From assembly GCF_003367235.1 (NCBI RefSeq), contig NZ_QRGP01000003.1:186001-250000 (forward strand): a stretch of DNA of 64,000 bases. Direction: 5' to 3'. The notes beneath the pieces were generated by a model. That model was not told the origin of the DNA. It ran no database searches and saw only the letters and a list, made by a program, of their open reading frames with translations. A program made the translations under genes and the position numbers. This document shows, in pieces, positions 20,797-29,144 of this stretch (the first letter of the stretch is position 1; each line of letters starts with the position of its first letter). The DNA comes from Sphingorhabdus pulchriflava (lineage in GTDB: Bacteria > Pseudomonadota > Alphaproteobacteria > Sphingomonadales > Sphingomonadaceae).

Positions 20797-20896
20797 GAAT
20801 AGTTAAACCCGATGCGGAGTGAATAGTTGCATCGACTAGGCTTGCGCAAGGTGAATAGCGGAAAAGATTGCGGTCAGTGTCTTGTGCGGGCTATTC
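20797..20896. promoter_or_regulatory. Four GAATAG repeats in the luxR-type/nhaA divergent promoter
   Basis: GAATAGTT occurs at 20797-20804 and 20821-20828. GAATAGCG is at 20853-20860, and an inverted copy (CTATTC) is at 20891-20896. All lie within a 123-base divergent intergenic region. A repeated hexamer at this density suggests a regulator-binding array, possibly for the adjacent LuxR-type protein. Confidence 0.3.
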
Positions 20897-20903
20897 GGTC
20901 GCC

Positions 20904-22112
20904 ATGAGCAGCAATGCAAAACCCAGCGTACGCAGACCTGCTTCTGCCCTGCGCGATTTTCTGGATAGCGAAGCGGCGGGCGGGATCATCTTGATGATTG
21001 TTGCCGCCTTGGCGATGGCTGTGGCCAATTCGCCTTTGGCGGAGAGTTATTTCCATCTGATCCACGCCGAAACCGGTCCCGAATTGACGCCCAAGCTGGG
21101 GCCGATGACGGTGCATCTGTGGATCAATGACGGGCTGATGGCAATTTTCTTCCTGCTGGTCGGGCTGGAGATCAAACGCGAATTTGTTGATGGGCATCTA
21201 GCTACCTGGGCGGACCGGCTGTTGCCAATGATCGCAGCGGCAGCAGGGATGGCGCTGCCTGCCATGGTTTATCTTTATGTAGCGGGTGGCGACCCCATGT
21301 TGCATCGCGGCTGGGCAATCCCGGCCGCGACCGACATCGCCTTTGCCATCGGTGTTCTGGCACTGCTGGGCAGTCGGGCGCCGGCGTCGCTCAAGCTGTT
21401 CCTGACGACGGTGGCGATTGTCGACGATATGGGCGCGGTCGCCATCATCGCCTTGTTTTATACGGCCAGCCTCAACTTTGAGGCCCTCGCGGCTGCAGGA
21501 GCAATCTGGCTTGTGATGCTGGTCATGGGTAAAATGGGGGTGCGCCAACTCTGGCCCTATTTGCTGCTCGCTGCGCTGCTTTGGTATGCAACCCTGCTGT
21601 CGGGCGTCCATGCGACCATCGCCGGTGTGCTGGCAGCCTTTGCCATTCCGTTGCTGCGGACGGTTGGCGCGCCCGATGCCGAGGATTCATTGCTGCACCG
21701 GCTGGAGCATGCTTTGGCGAAACCGGTCGCCTTCGTCATTGTCCCGCTGTTCGGCTTTGCCAATGCAGGCGTCTCGCTCGAAGGGGTAGGGGCCGATGCA
21801 CTGCTTTCACCGCTGCCGCTTGGCATCGCGCTCGGGTTGTTCGTCGGCAAGCAGCTGGGGATTTTCGGCAGCGTGTGGCTGACAGTGAAGGTCGGGCTGG
21901 CGCAACGCCCCCGCGATGCCAGTTGGACGCAAGTCTATGGCGTGGCGCTGCTCTGCGGTATCGGTTTTACGATGAGCCTGTTTATCGGCGGTTTGGCCTT
22001 TACCGATCCCGCACTATCCGATGCCGTGAAGATCGGGGTGTTGATGGGATCGATTGCCTCGGCACTGGCCGGATTCACGCTGCTGCGCTTTGCCAGCAAA
22101 CCGAATCGCTAA
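20904..22112 (+). CDS. nhaA: Na+/H+ antiporter NhaA
   Basis: Exports Na+ (or Li+) in exchange for two protons, setting internal pH and salt tolerance. The 402-residue protein has 12 expected membrane segments. The ion-binding aspartate pair is in TVAIVDDMGAVAIIALF, and PVTD-like PAATDIAFAIGVLALLG precedes it. The C-terminal GFTMSLFIGGLAF is also family-typical. ATG 20904 is preferred to an upstream in-frame start at 20868 that adds a non-conserved leader. Confidence 0.95.
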   Translation: MSSNAKPSVRRPASALRDFLDSEAAGGIILMIVAALAMAVANSPLAESYFHLIHAETGPELTPKLGPMTVHLWINDGLMAIFFLLVGLEIKREFVDGHLATWADRLLPMIAAAAGMALPAMVYLYVAGGDPMLHRGWAIPAATDIAFAIGVLALLGSRAPASLKLFLTTVAIVDDMGAVAIIALFYTASLNFEALAAAGAIWLVMLVMGKMGVRQLWPYLLLAALLWYATLLSGVHATIAGVLAAFAIPLLRTVGAPDAEDSLLHRLEHALAKPVAFVIVPLFGFANAGVSLEGVGADALLSPLPLGIALGLFVGKQLGIFGSVWLTVKVGLAQRPRDASWTQVYGVALLCGIGFTMSLFIGGLAFTDPALSDAVKIGVLMGSIASALAGFTLLRFASKPNR

Positions 22113-22122
22113 TTCCCGAATC

Positions 22123-22152
22123 AAAAAAGGGCGCGATAGCCGCACCCTTTTT
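22123..22152. terminator. Bidirectional intrinsic terminator, nhaA / rpmG
   Basis: An inverted repeat of AAAAAAGGG with CCCTTTTT encloses a further partly paired GC segment between the convergent nhaA and rpmG stops. Read on either strand it gives a GC stem followed by a run of T, so it can terminate both transcripts. Confidence 0.7.
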
Positions 22153-22199
22153 CATCCTGATTCAGCAAGGCGCCACGGGACCAAAGGCCCCGGCACCAC

Positions 22200-22367
22200 T
22201 TACTTGATCTTGGCTTCCTTGAACTCGACATGCTTGCGCGCGACGGGATCATATTTGCGGAAAGACATCTTTTCCGTCTGATTCCGGGGGTTTTTCTTGG
22301 TTACATAGAAGAAGCCGGTATCAGCGCTGCTGACGAGACGGATTTTGATCGTGGCTGGCTTCGCCAT
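22200..22367 (-). CDS. rpmG: 50S ribosomal protein L33
   Basis: A 55-residue protein reading [37 protein letters not shown] and [14 protein letters not shown] at the end. This is the standard bacterial L33 sequence in the Cys-free form (no CXXC zinc motif), so expression is not linked to zinc. It stands alone between convergent nhaA and the next plus-strand gene. Confidence 0.96.
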   Translation of the reverse strand: MAKPATIKIRLVSSADTGFFYVTKKNPRNQTEKMSFRKYDPVARKHVEFKEAKIK

Positions 22368-22400
22368 GGCCTGTTCCTTCGGTTCAATAAGCTAAAACAA

Positions 22401-22415
22401 AAAGCGGGCCGCTTT
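22401..22415 (-). promoter_or_regulatory. Hairpin with T-run in the rpmG leader
   Basis: AAAGCGGGCCGCTTT is a perfect palindrome. Read on the minus strand it is followed by TTGTTTT, giving a terminator-like structure 34 bases upstream of the rpmG start. It could be an attenuator in the L33 leader or the end of an unseen upstream transcript. Confidence 0.3.
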
Positions 22416-22436
22416 GCGCCGCCCGTCACCGGCGCG

Positions 22437-22465
22437 CAATTGCGATGATTGCCCACAAAAGTCAA
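22437..22465 (-). promoter_or_regulatory. Candidate rpmG promoter
   Basis: On the minus strand TTGACT (22465-22460) is followed after 17 bases by CAATTG (22442-22437). The -35 is good and the -10 poor. It lies 70 bases upstream of the rpmG start. Confidence 0.25.
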
Positions 22466-22508
22466 GTCTGGATGTAATCACCGCCATGTTAACCAAAGGG
22501 TAACCATA

Positions 22509-22883
22509 ATGGCGCATCTCGGGATCGGGCAAATTCGGGGGCTAACCGGCATGAAATATGATCATGACCAATTGTTGATGGTACGGGCAGAGCTGGGCGA
22601 ACTTATCGAGGCGCTGGCGATGACGGCCTATGATGCCAATCCGTTGCAGTTTCTGATGCGGCTTGAACAAGTCCGTGAAACGGCAGCACGCCACGGCCTG
22701 ACAGCGATTTCCGAAATTGCCGCGACTTTTGAGGCCGCATTGCAGCGCTTTGGCGCACAGGGCAGCCGGGCGGTTACCGATAGTTTCCTGAGCATCATGG
22801 GTGATGCGGTGGGTATCGCGCATCTGCATCCCGCTGCATCGGAGGCCTTGCTCGCCTCGGTCGCGATACGTCTTGGCGGCTGA
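22509..22883 (+). CDS. Small helical protein, unknown function
   Basis: A protein of 124 residues from ATG 22509, or 110 from ATG 22551; AAGGG precedes the first and GGGGG the second, so the start is uncertain. It is mostly alpha-helical (LGELIEALAMTAYDANPLQ, ISEIAATFEAALQRFG), with no signal peptide or membrane helix. The fold resembles a four-helix bundle such as an Hpt domain, but I see no conserved phosphorylatable His motif with the usual neighbours. The GDT1-family gene follows 31 bases after its stop. Confidence 0.55.
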   Translation: MAHLGIGQIRGLTGMKYDHDQLLMVRAELGELIEALAMTAYDANPLQFLMRLEQVRETAARHGLTAISEIAATFEAALQRFGAQGSRAVTDSFLSIMGDAVGIAHLHPAASEALLASVAIRLGG

Positions 22884-22914
22884 CACACGCCAACTGCTCG
22901 ACTAGGCAGTTCCG

Positions 22915-23481
22915 ATGGACAGCCTGATTGCATCCTTTCTGACGCTGATTCTGACTGAAACGGGGGATCGGACCCAGTTGCTGGCGGCAGCACTTGCGAT
23001 TCGTTTTGCCAGCAACCGGCCTGTGATATTGGGGCTTGCAGTGGCGAGCCTGATCAACTGCCTGATTTCGGCCTATGCCGGATCGTTCATCGACCAATGG
23101 GTGAGTCAGGATCCGGTGCGGCTGTTCAATGGTCTGGCCTATTTGCTGGCTGGTGCCGCGATGCTGGCGTGGCGCAGGCCGGTCGATCTGCTCAAAGGTT
23201 GGAAGACCGGCCCCTTCCTGACGGCGTTCCTCGGCATTTTCATCCTGCAATTTGGCGACAAGGGGCAGTTTATCATCGGGGCCAATGCGGCGCGCGCCGA
23301 CCATTGGCTGTTCCCGGCGATTGGCGGCTGGCTGGGAACTTTGGTCGCTGTGGTTCCAGCGATCCTGCTGAAAGAGCGGCTGGCCAAAATTTTGCCTATA
23401 TCGAAAATACGGATTGGCGGCGGGGTTGCCCTGTGCCTGTTGGGGCTGATTCATGCGCTAAAGGCTTGGCACATCATCTGA
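22915..23481 (+). CDS. TMEM165/GDT1-family (UPF0016) cation transporter
   Basis: A 188-residue membrane protein with about six helices and the two diagnostic repeats of the family: ETGDRTQ near the N-terminus and QFGDKGQ in the second half. Family members move Mn2+ (or Ca2+) in exchange for protons. Bacterial relatives such as MneA export manganese. A Mn-homeostasis role is likely but the ion is not proven by sequence. No Mn riboswitch was seen upstream. Confidence 0.85.
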   Translation: MDSLIASFLTLILTETGDRTQLLAAALAIRFASNRPVILGLAVASLINCLISAYAGSFIDQWVSQDPVRLFNGLAYLLAGAAMLAWRRPVDLLKGWKTGPFLTAFLGIFILQFGDKGQFIIGANAARADHWLFPAIGGWLGTLVAVVPAILLKERLAKILPISKIRIGGGVALCLLGLIHALKAWHII

Positions 23482-23542
23482 TCGCTTGCGCGACGGGCAA
23501 ATTGCCGACAGGTTGGTTTCTCCAATCAGGAGTGGAGCCCAG

Positions 23543-24676
23543 ATGTCAATTTCCCCACGCCCCTTTACCGTTTCGATCGACCAAAGCGCGCTTGATGACC
23601 TGCAAGCGCGGCTGGCGCTAACCCGGTTGCCCGAAAAGGAAACCGTCGACGATTGGGATCAGGGCCTGCCGCTGTCCTATGCCCGGGAGTTGCTCGATTA
23701 TTGGCGCAGCAGTTACGACTGGAGACGTTGCGAGGCAGAACTCAACCGCTGGCCGCATTTCAAGGCCGAGATTGACGGGCTCGATATCCATTTCATCCAT
23801 ATCAAAAGCAGCCGCGCCGATGCCCGCCCGATGATCATGACGCATGGCTGGCCGGGATCGGTGCTCGAATTTGTGAATGTCATTGAGGCGTTGACCGAGC
23901 CGTCAGAGTCCAGTCAGCCCGCCTTTCACCTCGTCCTGCCCTCGCTGCCCGGTTACGGCTTTTCGGGACGGCCCGATAAGGCCGGATGGTCGGTCGAAAA
24001 GATTGCGGAAGCCTGGGACGTGCTGATGCGCGGGCTGGGCTATGACCGTTATTTTGCGCAGGGTGGCGATTGGGGGGCGATGGTAACCTCGGCCATCGGT
24101 GCGCAGAACAAGGGCGCTTGTGCCGCGATCCATGTCAACATGGCGGTGGCGACACCTCCCCCTGAAGTGCTCTCGGAGCCGACACCGTTTGAGGCCCAAT
24201 CGCTGATGCGGGCAGGCTGGTATCAGGAAAAGGACAGCGGCTATTCGAAAATCCAGAGTACGCGCCCGCAGACTCTGGGTTACGCACTGACCGACAGCCC
24301 CGTCGGCCAGATGTGCTGGATTATCGAGAAATTCCATGGCTGGTCCGATTGCGACGGACATCCCGAAAATGTCTTTAGCCGCGATCATCTGCTCGACAAT
24401 GTCATGCTCTATTGGCTGAATGCGACCGCCGCCTCATCGGCACGGCTGTACTGGCACAGCTTTGCGGCCGGGAACCTCGCCGAAGTGCAGGTGCCAACCG
24501 GGATCAGCGCCTTCCCCAAGGAACTGTTCCGTCCCTCACGCCGCTGGGCTGAGACGCGGTACAAGAATATTGTCTATTGGAACGAGCTGGAAAAGGGCGG
24601 GCATTTCGCCGCGATGGAACGGCCCGAGCTGTTCATCGCCGAAGTCCGCAATTGCTTTGGGACTCTAAGCCTCTAA
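23543..24676 (+). CDS. Epoxide hydrolase, alpha/beta-hydrolase with EHN domain
   Basis: A 377-residue soluble epoxide hydrolase of the microsomal type. The N-terminal EHN-like meander opens with RPFTVSIDQSALDDLQARL. The oxyanion motif HGWPGS is at residues 101-106, the nucleophilic Asp is in GGDWG (174-178), and the charge-relay His is in KGGHFAAMERPE near the end. It should open an epoxide to a diol. AGTGGAG precedes ATG 23543. The ABC importer genes start nine bases after its stop, so they may act on or import related substrates. Confidence 0.88.
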   Translation: MSISPRPFTVSIDQSALDDLQARLALTRLPEKETVDDWDQGLPLSYARELLDYWRSSYDWRRCEAELNRWPHFKAEIDGLDIHFIHIKSSRADARPMIMTHGWPGSVLEFVNVIEALTEPSESSQPAFHLVLPSLPGYGFSGRPDKAGWSVEKIAEAWDVLMRGLGYDRYFAQGGDWGAMVTSAIGAQNKGACAAIHVNMAVATPPPEVLSEPTPFEAQSLMRAGWYQEKDSGYSKIQSTRPQTLGYALTDSPVGQMCWIIEKFHGWSDCDGHPENVFSRDHLLDNVMLYWLNATAASSARLYWHSFAAGNLAEVQVPTGISAFPKELFRPSRRWAETRYKNIVYWNELEKGGHFAAMERPELFIAEVRNCFGTLSL

Positions 24677-24685
24677 ACACCGCGC

Positions 24686-25606
24686 ATGGGCAGACTGATT
24701 GCACGGCGGCTTTTGACGGCGATACCGACGCTGCTCGCCATCATTGTGCTGTCGTTCGTGCTGATGCGCGTGGCACCTGGCGGGCCGTTCGATGGCGAGC
24801 GACCGCTGGCACCCGAAGTGCGGGCTGCGCTGGAGGCGGCCTATGGACTCGACAAGTCGCTGCCTGAACAGGTTTGGCTCTATCTGACGCGGTTGATGTG
24901 GGGCGATTTCGGGCCGAGCATGGTCTATCGCGATTTCACGGTCAGCGGGCTGATTGCCGAGGCGCTGCCGGTGTCGCTTCTGATTGGTGGCTGCGCGCTG
25001 CTGCTGGCGAGTGTGCTGGGCATTTCGGCCGGGCTGTGGGCGGCACTGCGGGCAGGCAAATGGCAGGATGAGGTGCTGATGCTGGGCGCAACGTTGCTCA
25101 CCGCCTTGCCGACCTTTGTCACCGGGCCGCTCCTGGCGCTGATCTTCGGGCTATGGCTCGGCTGGTTGCCGGTATCGGGGCAGAATGATGGCTGGAATTG
25201 GCTGGTGCTGCCGGTGGTTGCGTTGGCCTTGCCGGTCACGGGCGCGGTTGCCAAATTGGCCCGCGCGGGGTTGGCGGGCGAATTGGGGGCGGACCATATC
25301 CGTGCAGCACGGGCGCGGGGCATCGCGCCGCTGACAATCCTGCGCCGCCATGCCTTGCGCCCCGCCCTAGTGCCAGTGGCGAGCTATTTGGGGCCCGCTG
25401 CTGCGGCCCTGTTGACCGGTGCAGTGGTGATCGAAACCGTTTTCGGCCTCCCGGGTCTTGGCCGCTATTTCGTCCAAGGCGCATTGAACCGCGACTATCC
25501 GCTCGTTCTCGGCGTAGTGACGCTCTACGCCGCGCTGATCATCCTCTTCAACCTGTTCGCCGATCTCATTTACGGCTGGCTCGACCCACGGATGCGCGAA
25601 GGATGA
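24686..25606 (+). CDS. ABC importer permease, OppB/DppB type
   Basis: A 306-residue inner-membrane permease of the peptide/nickel-type importers. It begins RLIARRLLTAIPTLLAIIVLSFVLMRVAPG, the standard OppB start. The EAA loop that docks the ATPase is in GADHIRAARARGI, followed by VPVASYLGPAAAALLTGAVVIETVFGLPGLG. Its stop overlaps the next permease start by four bases. No periplasmic binding protein gene is next to the cluster. Confidence 0.9.
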   Translation: MGRLIARRLLTAIPTLLAIIVLSFVLMRVAPGGPFDGERPLAPEVRAALEAAYGLDKSLPEQVWLYLTRLMWGDFGPSMVYRDFTVSGLIAEALPVSLLIGGCALLLASVLGISAGLWAALRAGKWQDEVLMLGATLLTALPTFVTGPLLALIFGLWLGWLPVSGQNDGWNWLVLPVVALALPVTGAVAKLARAGLAGELGADHIRAARARGIAPLTILRRHALRPALVPVASYLGPAAAALLTGAVVIETVFGLPGLGRYFVQGALNRDYPLVLGVVTLYAALIILFNLFADLIYGWLDPRMREG

Positions 25607-26394
25607 AGCCCGCGCTCATTCTCGTTGCGCTGATTGCGCTGGCCGCGCTGCTTGTCCCGCCTTTGCTGCCTTATGACCACATATCAATTGATTGGAATAG
25701 CGTCCGGGTCGGGTTGTTCACCGACGGTCATCTGCTTGGCACCGACGATCTGGGTCGTGACCGGCTGGCAAGATTGCTGGTCGGGACGCGGGTGACGCTG
25801 TCGGTGGCGCTAGCGGCTGCGCTGGTCGCGCTTGTGATCGGCGTGGCATGGGGTGCGATAGCGGGCTGGGTCGGCGGACGGACTGATGAATTGATGATGC
25901 GCATTGTCGATGGGCTCTATGCGCTGCCCTTCATGTTTGTCGTCATCCTGCTGATGGTGGTGTTCGGTCGGTCGATCCTTCTGGTGTTTCTGGGGATAGG
26001 CTTTGTCGAATGGCTGACGATGGCGCGCGTCGTGCGGGGGCAGGTGATTGCGCTGAAGCAACGGCCCTTCATCCTTGCAGCGGAAGCGGCTGGATCGCCA
26101 GCCCGCGCCACCCTGCTGCGCCACATATTGCCCAATGTCGCGGGAGTGGCGGTTGCCTATCTGATGCTCACCGTCCCGCATGTGGTGATGATCGAGAGTT
26201 TCCTCTCCTTCCTGGGGCTGGGCGTGCAGGAGCCGCTGACATCGCTTGGTATCCTCGTCAACGAGGGCGCGGAAGAGATGGACATGAATCCGGCGGCGCT
26301 GCTGCTGCCCGGCGGCGTGTTGGTGCTGCTGATTGCTTGTCTGACGATAGCCGGAGAGCGTTTTCGCGACCGGCTGGCGGATGCGGCGAAATGA
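25603..26394 (+). CDS. ABC importer permease, OppC/DppC type
   Basis: A 263-residue permease partner of the previous gene. LLGTDDLGRDRLARLLVGTRV is the characteristic OppC entry stretch, and the EAA loop is in LAAEAAGSPARATLLRHILPN. An in-frame extension upstream runs through the OppB gene and is rejected; ATG 25603 overlaps the upstream stop. Together the two form the membrane channel of an Opp/Dpp-like importer. Confidence 0.9.
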   Translation: MKPALILVALIALAALLVPPLLPYDHISIDWNSVRVGLFTDGHLLGTDDLGRDRLARLLVGTRVTLSVALAAALVALVIGVAWGAIAGWVGGRTDELMMRIVDGLYALPFMFVVILLMVVFGRSILLVFLGIGFVEWLTMARVVRGQVIALKQRPFILAAEAAGSPARATLLRHILPNVAGVAVAYLMLTVPHVVMIESFLSFLGLGVQEPLTSLGILVNEGAEEMDMNPAALLLPGGVLVLLIACLTIAGERFRDRLADAAK

Positions 26395-27935
26395 ACGAAG
26401 GCTATGTCGTCCGGAACTTGCGCGTTTGCGTTGGGGATCATGTCATTGTCGAGGACATCAGTTTCACCCTCTCTCCCGGTGAGATCGCAGCGCTGGCGGG
26501 CGCATCTGGCGCTGGCAAGAGCATGAGTGCGATGACGCCCTTTGGCCTTAGCGCCGGGGTGGCGAGTGGTTCAGCCATGCTCGACGGGATCGAACTGATC
26601 GGTCTGCCCGAACGGCAATTGAGCCGGATACGCGCGGAGAAGATCGGTTTCGTGTTTCAGCAACCGCTGACCGCGCTCACCCCGCATCGCACCGTGCGCC
26701 AGCATTTGCAGGAAGCGGCGATGCAGGCTGGCGGTGCAAAGCCCGACAAGGCGGCGATGGTCGCGATGCTGGACGCGGTCGGGTTGTCGCGCCCCGAAGA
26801 GAGGCTTGCCCAATATCCGCACCGGTTATCGGGTGGCGAAAGGCAGCGCGTATTGATCGCGGCGGCGCTGGCGCATGGGCCGCGCTATCTGGTCGCCGAC
26901 GAGCCGGTGAGCGCATTGGATGCAGCATTGCGCGGCGAGATCATGGCGCTGCTCGTCCGGCTGTGTCGCGAACGGGGGATGGCGATGCTGCTGGTCAGCC
27001 ATGATCTGGCAGGCATTGAGCATCATGCCGACCGATTGTTGTTGCTCGACCGGGGCAAGGTGGCGGAAAGCGGAAAGGCTAAGCAGATCGCAACCTCCCC
27101 CGCGACCGATTATGGCAAGCGCCTGATGGCCGCGACCCCGCGCCTCTCTGAACCGTTGCAGCCGCTGCCCGAAACCGGCGAAACGCTGCTCGAAGCAAGC
27201 GGCGTGCATGTTCATTTCCCCAAGCCCGGCTGGCGGCGGGGACGGATAGATGCAGTGGTCGATGCCAGTCTGACTCTGGCCAAGGGCGAGACTTTGGCGC
27301 TGGTGGGTGGTTCCGGCTCGGGTAAGTCCACACTCGGGCGGGCGATTGCCGGGCTGGGACCGATGGCGTCAGGTGTCATAAGCTGGCAGAGCGAAGCCCT
27401 CCCGCCACGCCAGCGCCGTAGCGCAGAGCATCGCCGTCTGATCCAGCCAGTCTTTCAGGACCCGCTTGCCAGCCTCGATCCGCGCTGGAGTGTGGCGGAT
27501 ATTATAGCCGAGCCGCTGCGTTGGCTCGTCCCAGAAGCCGAACGAGATGACCGCGCTGCAGACCTGCTCGAAGAAGTCGGCCTCCCCCGTGATTTCGCGG
27601 CCCGCAAGCCCGCTTCGTTGTCGGGCGGGCAGGCGCAGAGGGTGGCGATTGCGCGAGCGCTGTCGGCCAACCCCGAAATGTTGCTGCTCGATGAGGCCAC
27701 ATCGGCGCTCGATCCGCTGGTCGCTGATGGTGTTGTTTCGCTGTTCCGGCGGCTGCAACGCGAGCGGGGGCTCTCGATGTTGTTCATCACCCACGACCTC
27801 GCGCTCGCTCGCCGCACTGCGCACCGCATCGCTGTGATGGAGGCGGGGCGGATTGTCGAATGCGCAAGCCGCGAGGAACTGTTCTCCAACCCGCAGGCGG
27901 AAGCGACCAAAAGGCTGATTGCCGCTAGTGGCTAG
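26391..27935 (+). CDS. Fused duplicated ABC ATPase, OppD-OppF type
   Basis: A 514-residue protein with two complete ATP-binding cassettes, so it replaces separate OppD and OppF subunits. Cassette 1: GASGAGKS, LSGGERQRV, LVADEP. Cassette 2: GGSGSGKST, LSGGQAQRVAIARAL, LLLDEATSAL. It overlaps the second permease gene by four bases. Its stop overlaps that of the convergent cystathionine beta-lyase gene by four bases. The cargo is unknown because the binding protein is missing from the cluster. Confidence 0.92.
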   Translation: MNEGYVVRNLRVCVGDHVIVEDISFTLSPGEIAALAGASGAGKSMSAMTPFGLSAGVASGSAMLDGIELIGLPERQLSRIRAEKIGFVFQQPLTALTPHRTVRQHLQEAAMQAGGAKPDKAAMVAMLDAVGLSRPEERLAQYPHRLSGGERQRVLIAAALAHGPRYLVADEPVSALDAALRGEIMALLVRLCRERGMAMLLVSHDLAGIEHHADRLLLLDRGKVAESGKAKQIATSPATDYGKRLMAATPRLSEPLQPLPETGETLLEASGVHVHFPKPGWRRGRIDAVVDASLTLAKGETLALVGGSGSGKSTLGRAIAGLGPMASGVISWQSEALPPRQRRSAEHRRLIQPVFQDPLASLDPRWSVADIIAEPLRWLVPEAERDDRAADLLEEVGLPRDFAARKPASLSGGQAQRVAIARALSANPEMLLLDEATSALDPLVADGVVSLFRRLQRERGLSMLFITHDLALARRTAHRIAVMEAGRIVECASREELFSNPQAEATKRLIAASG

Positions 27936-29128
27936 CCAGCGATGGCCGCGAAGCCCCGCGCAAGGTCGGCTTTCAAATCCTCGACATCCTCAAGCCCGAT
28001 CTGCAGGCGGATGACGGTGCCCTCGCAATTCCACTCCGTCGCACTGCGGTATTTTTCAGGGCGCTTGGGGCAGGCGAGGCTTTCAAAGCCGCCCCAGCTA
28101 TAGCCGATGCCGAAAAGCTCGAGCGTGTCGATGAATTTCGCGGCCTTGTTCCAGTCGCCCTTCAGGACAAAGGAAAACAGCCCCGAAGATCCCGTGAAAT
28201 CGCGTTTCCAGATTTCGTGACCGGGACAGGAGGGTAGGGCAGGATGCAACACGCTCGTCACCTCGGGCAGCGCAGCCAGCCAATGTGCAATATCCAGCGC
28301 CGCCGCCTCATGCGCCTTCAGCCGCACCGCCATGGTGCGCAGCCCGCGTGCCGCGAGATAGGCATCGTCAGGGGACAGCACTTGCCCAAGCGTCTGTGCG
28401 GTCGAACGCAGCGCTTGCCAATGCCGTTTCGTGGTCGTCACCGCGCCTGCCATCACATCGCTGTGGCCGACAACATATTTGGTCGCGGCAAGGATCGTCA
28501 TGTCGACGCCCTTGTCGAGCGCGGTGAAGAAATAGGGGGTCGCCCAGGTATTATCGAGCAAAGTGACGATCTCACGCTGGCCCTTATGCGCCTTCGCGGC
28601 GGCGCAGATGGCGGGGATGTCCGACACCTCAAAGGTTAGACTTCCCGGACTTTCCATCAGGACTGCACGGGTTCGGTCGCAGAACAGCTCCGCTATTCCG
28701 GCGCCGATCAGCGGATCAAAGAAATGCGTCTCTACGCCCCAGCGTTTGAGGAAACCCTGCGCGAAACTGCGGCTGGGATCATAGGCATTGTCGCTCATCA
28801 GCAACACATCGCCCGGTTGCAGTACCGATAACAACGCCCCGGCTATAGCGGCAACGCCGGAAGGGTATAGCATCGTGCCATGCGCGCCGGGTTCAAACTC
28901 GGTCAGCGCCTCGGCAAGCGACCATTGGGTCGGGGCACCGCGGCGGCCATAGAAGAAGCGGCCATCCTCATTGGTCTTGTCGCCTTCGTCGAGGGCGGCG
29001 ACATCATCATAAAGATGCGTGCTCGCGCGCCAGACTGGCGGGTTGACCACTGCCCCGGTCAGCGCCTTGCGGCGGCCGCCGGTGATGATCTTGGTATCGG
29101 GTTTTTGCGGATGCTTGGGTTCGGCCAT
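27932..29128 (-). CDS. metC: Cystathionine beta-lyase (PLP enzyme)
   Basis: A 398-residue Cys/Met-metabolism PLP enzyme. The PLP lysine is in TILAATKYVVGHSDVMAG, and LLDNTWATPYFFTALDKG and SLTFEVSDIPAI are family-typical. The pattern fits cystathionine beta-lyase, which releases homocysteine for methionine synthesis; a gamma-lyase or related function cannot be excluded. ATG 29128 gives the expected short N-terminus, while the frame runs open to 29281 through non-conserved sequence. Confidence 0.87.
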   Translation of the reverse strand: MAEPKHPQKPDTKIITGGRRKALTGAVVNPPVWRASTHLYDDVAALDEGDKTNEDGRFFYGRRGAPTQWSLAEALTEFEPGAHGTMLYPSGVAAIAGALLSVLQPGDVLLMSDNAYDPSRSFAQGFLKRWGVETHFFDPLIGAGIAELFCDRTRAVLMESPGSLTFEVSDIPAICAAAKAHKGQREIVTLLDNTWATPYFFTALDKGVDMTILAATKYVVGHSDVMAGAVTTTKRHWQALRSTAQTLGQVLSPDDAYLAARGLRTMAVRLKAHEAAALDIAHWLAALPEVTSVLHPALPSCPGHEIWKRDFTGSSGLFSFVLKGDWNKAAKFIDTLELFGIGYSWGGFESLACPKRPEKYRSATEWNCEGTVIRLQIGLEDVEDLKADLARGFAAIAG

Positions 29129-29144
29129 GTCCGTCCGATAGCCG

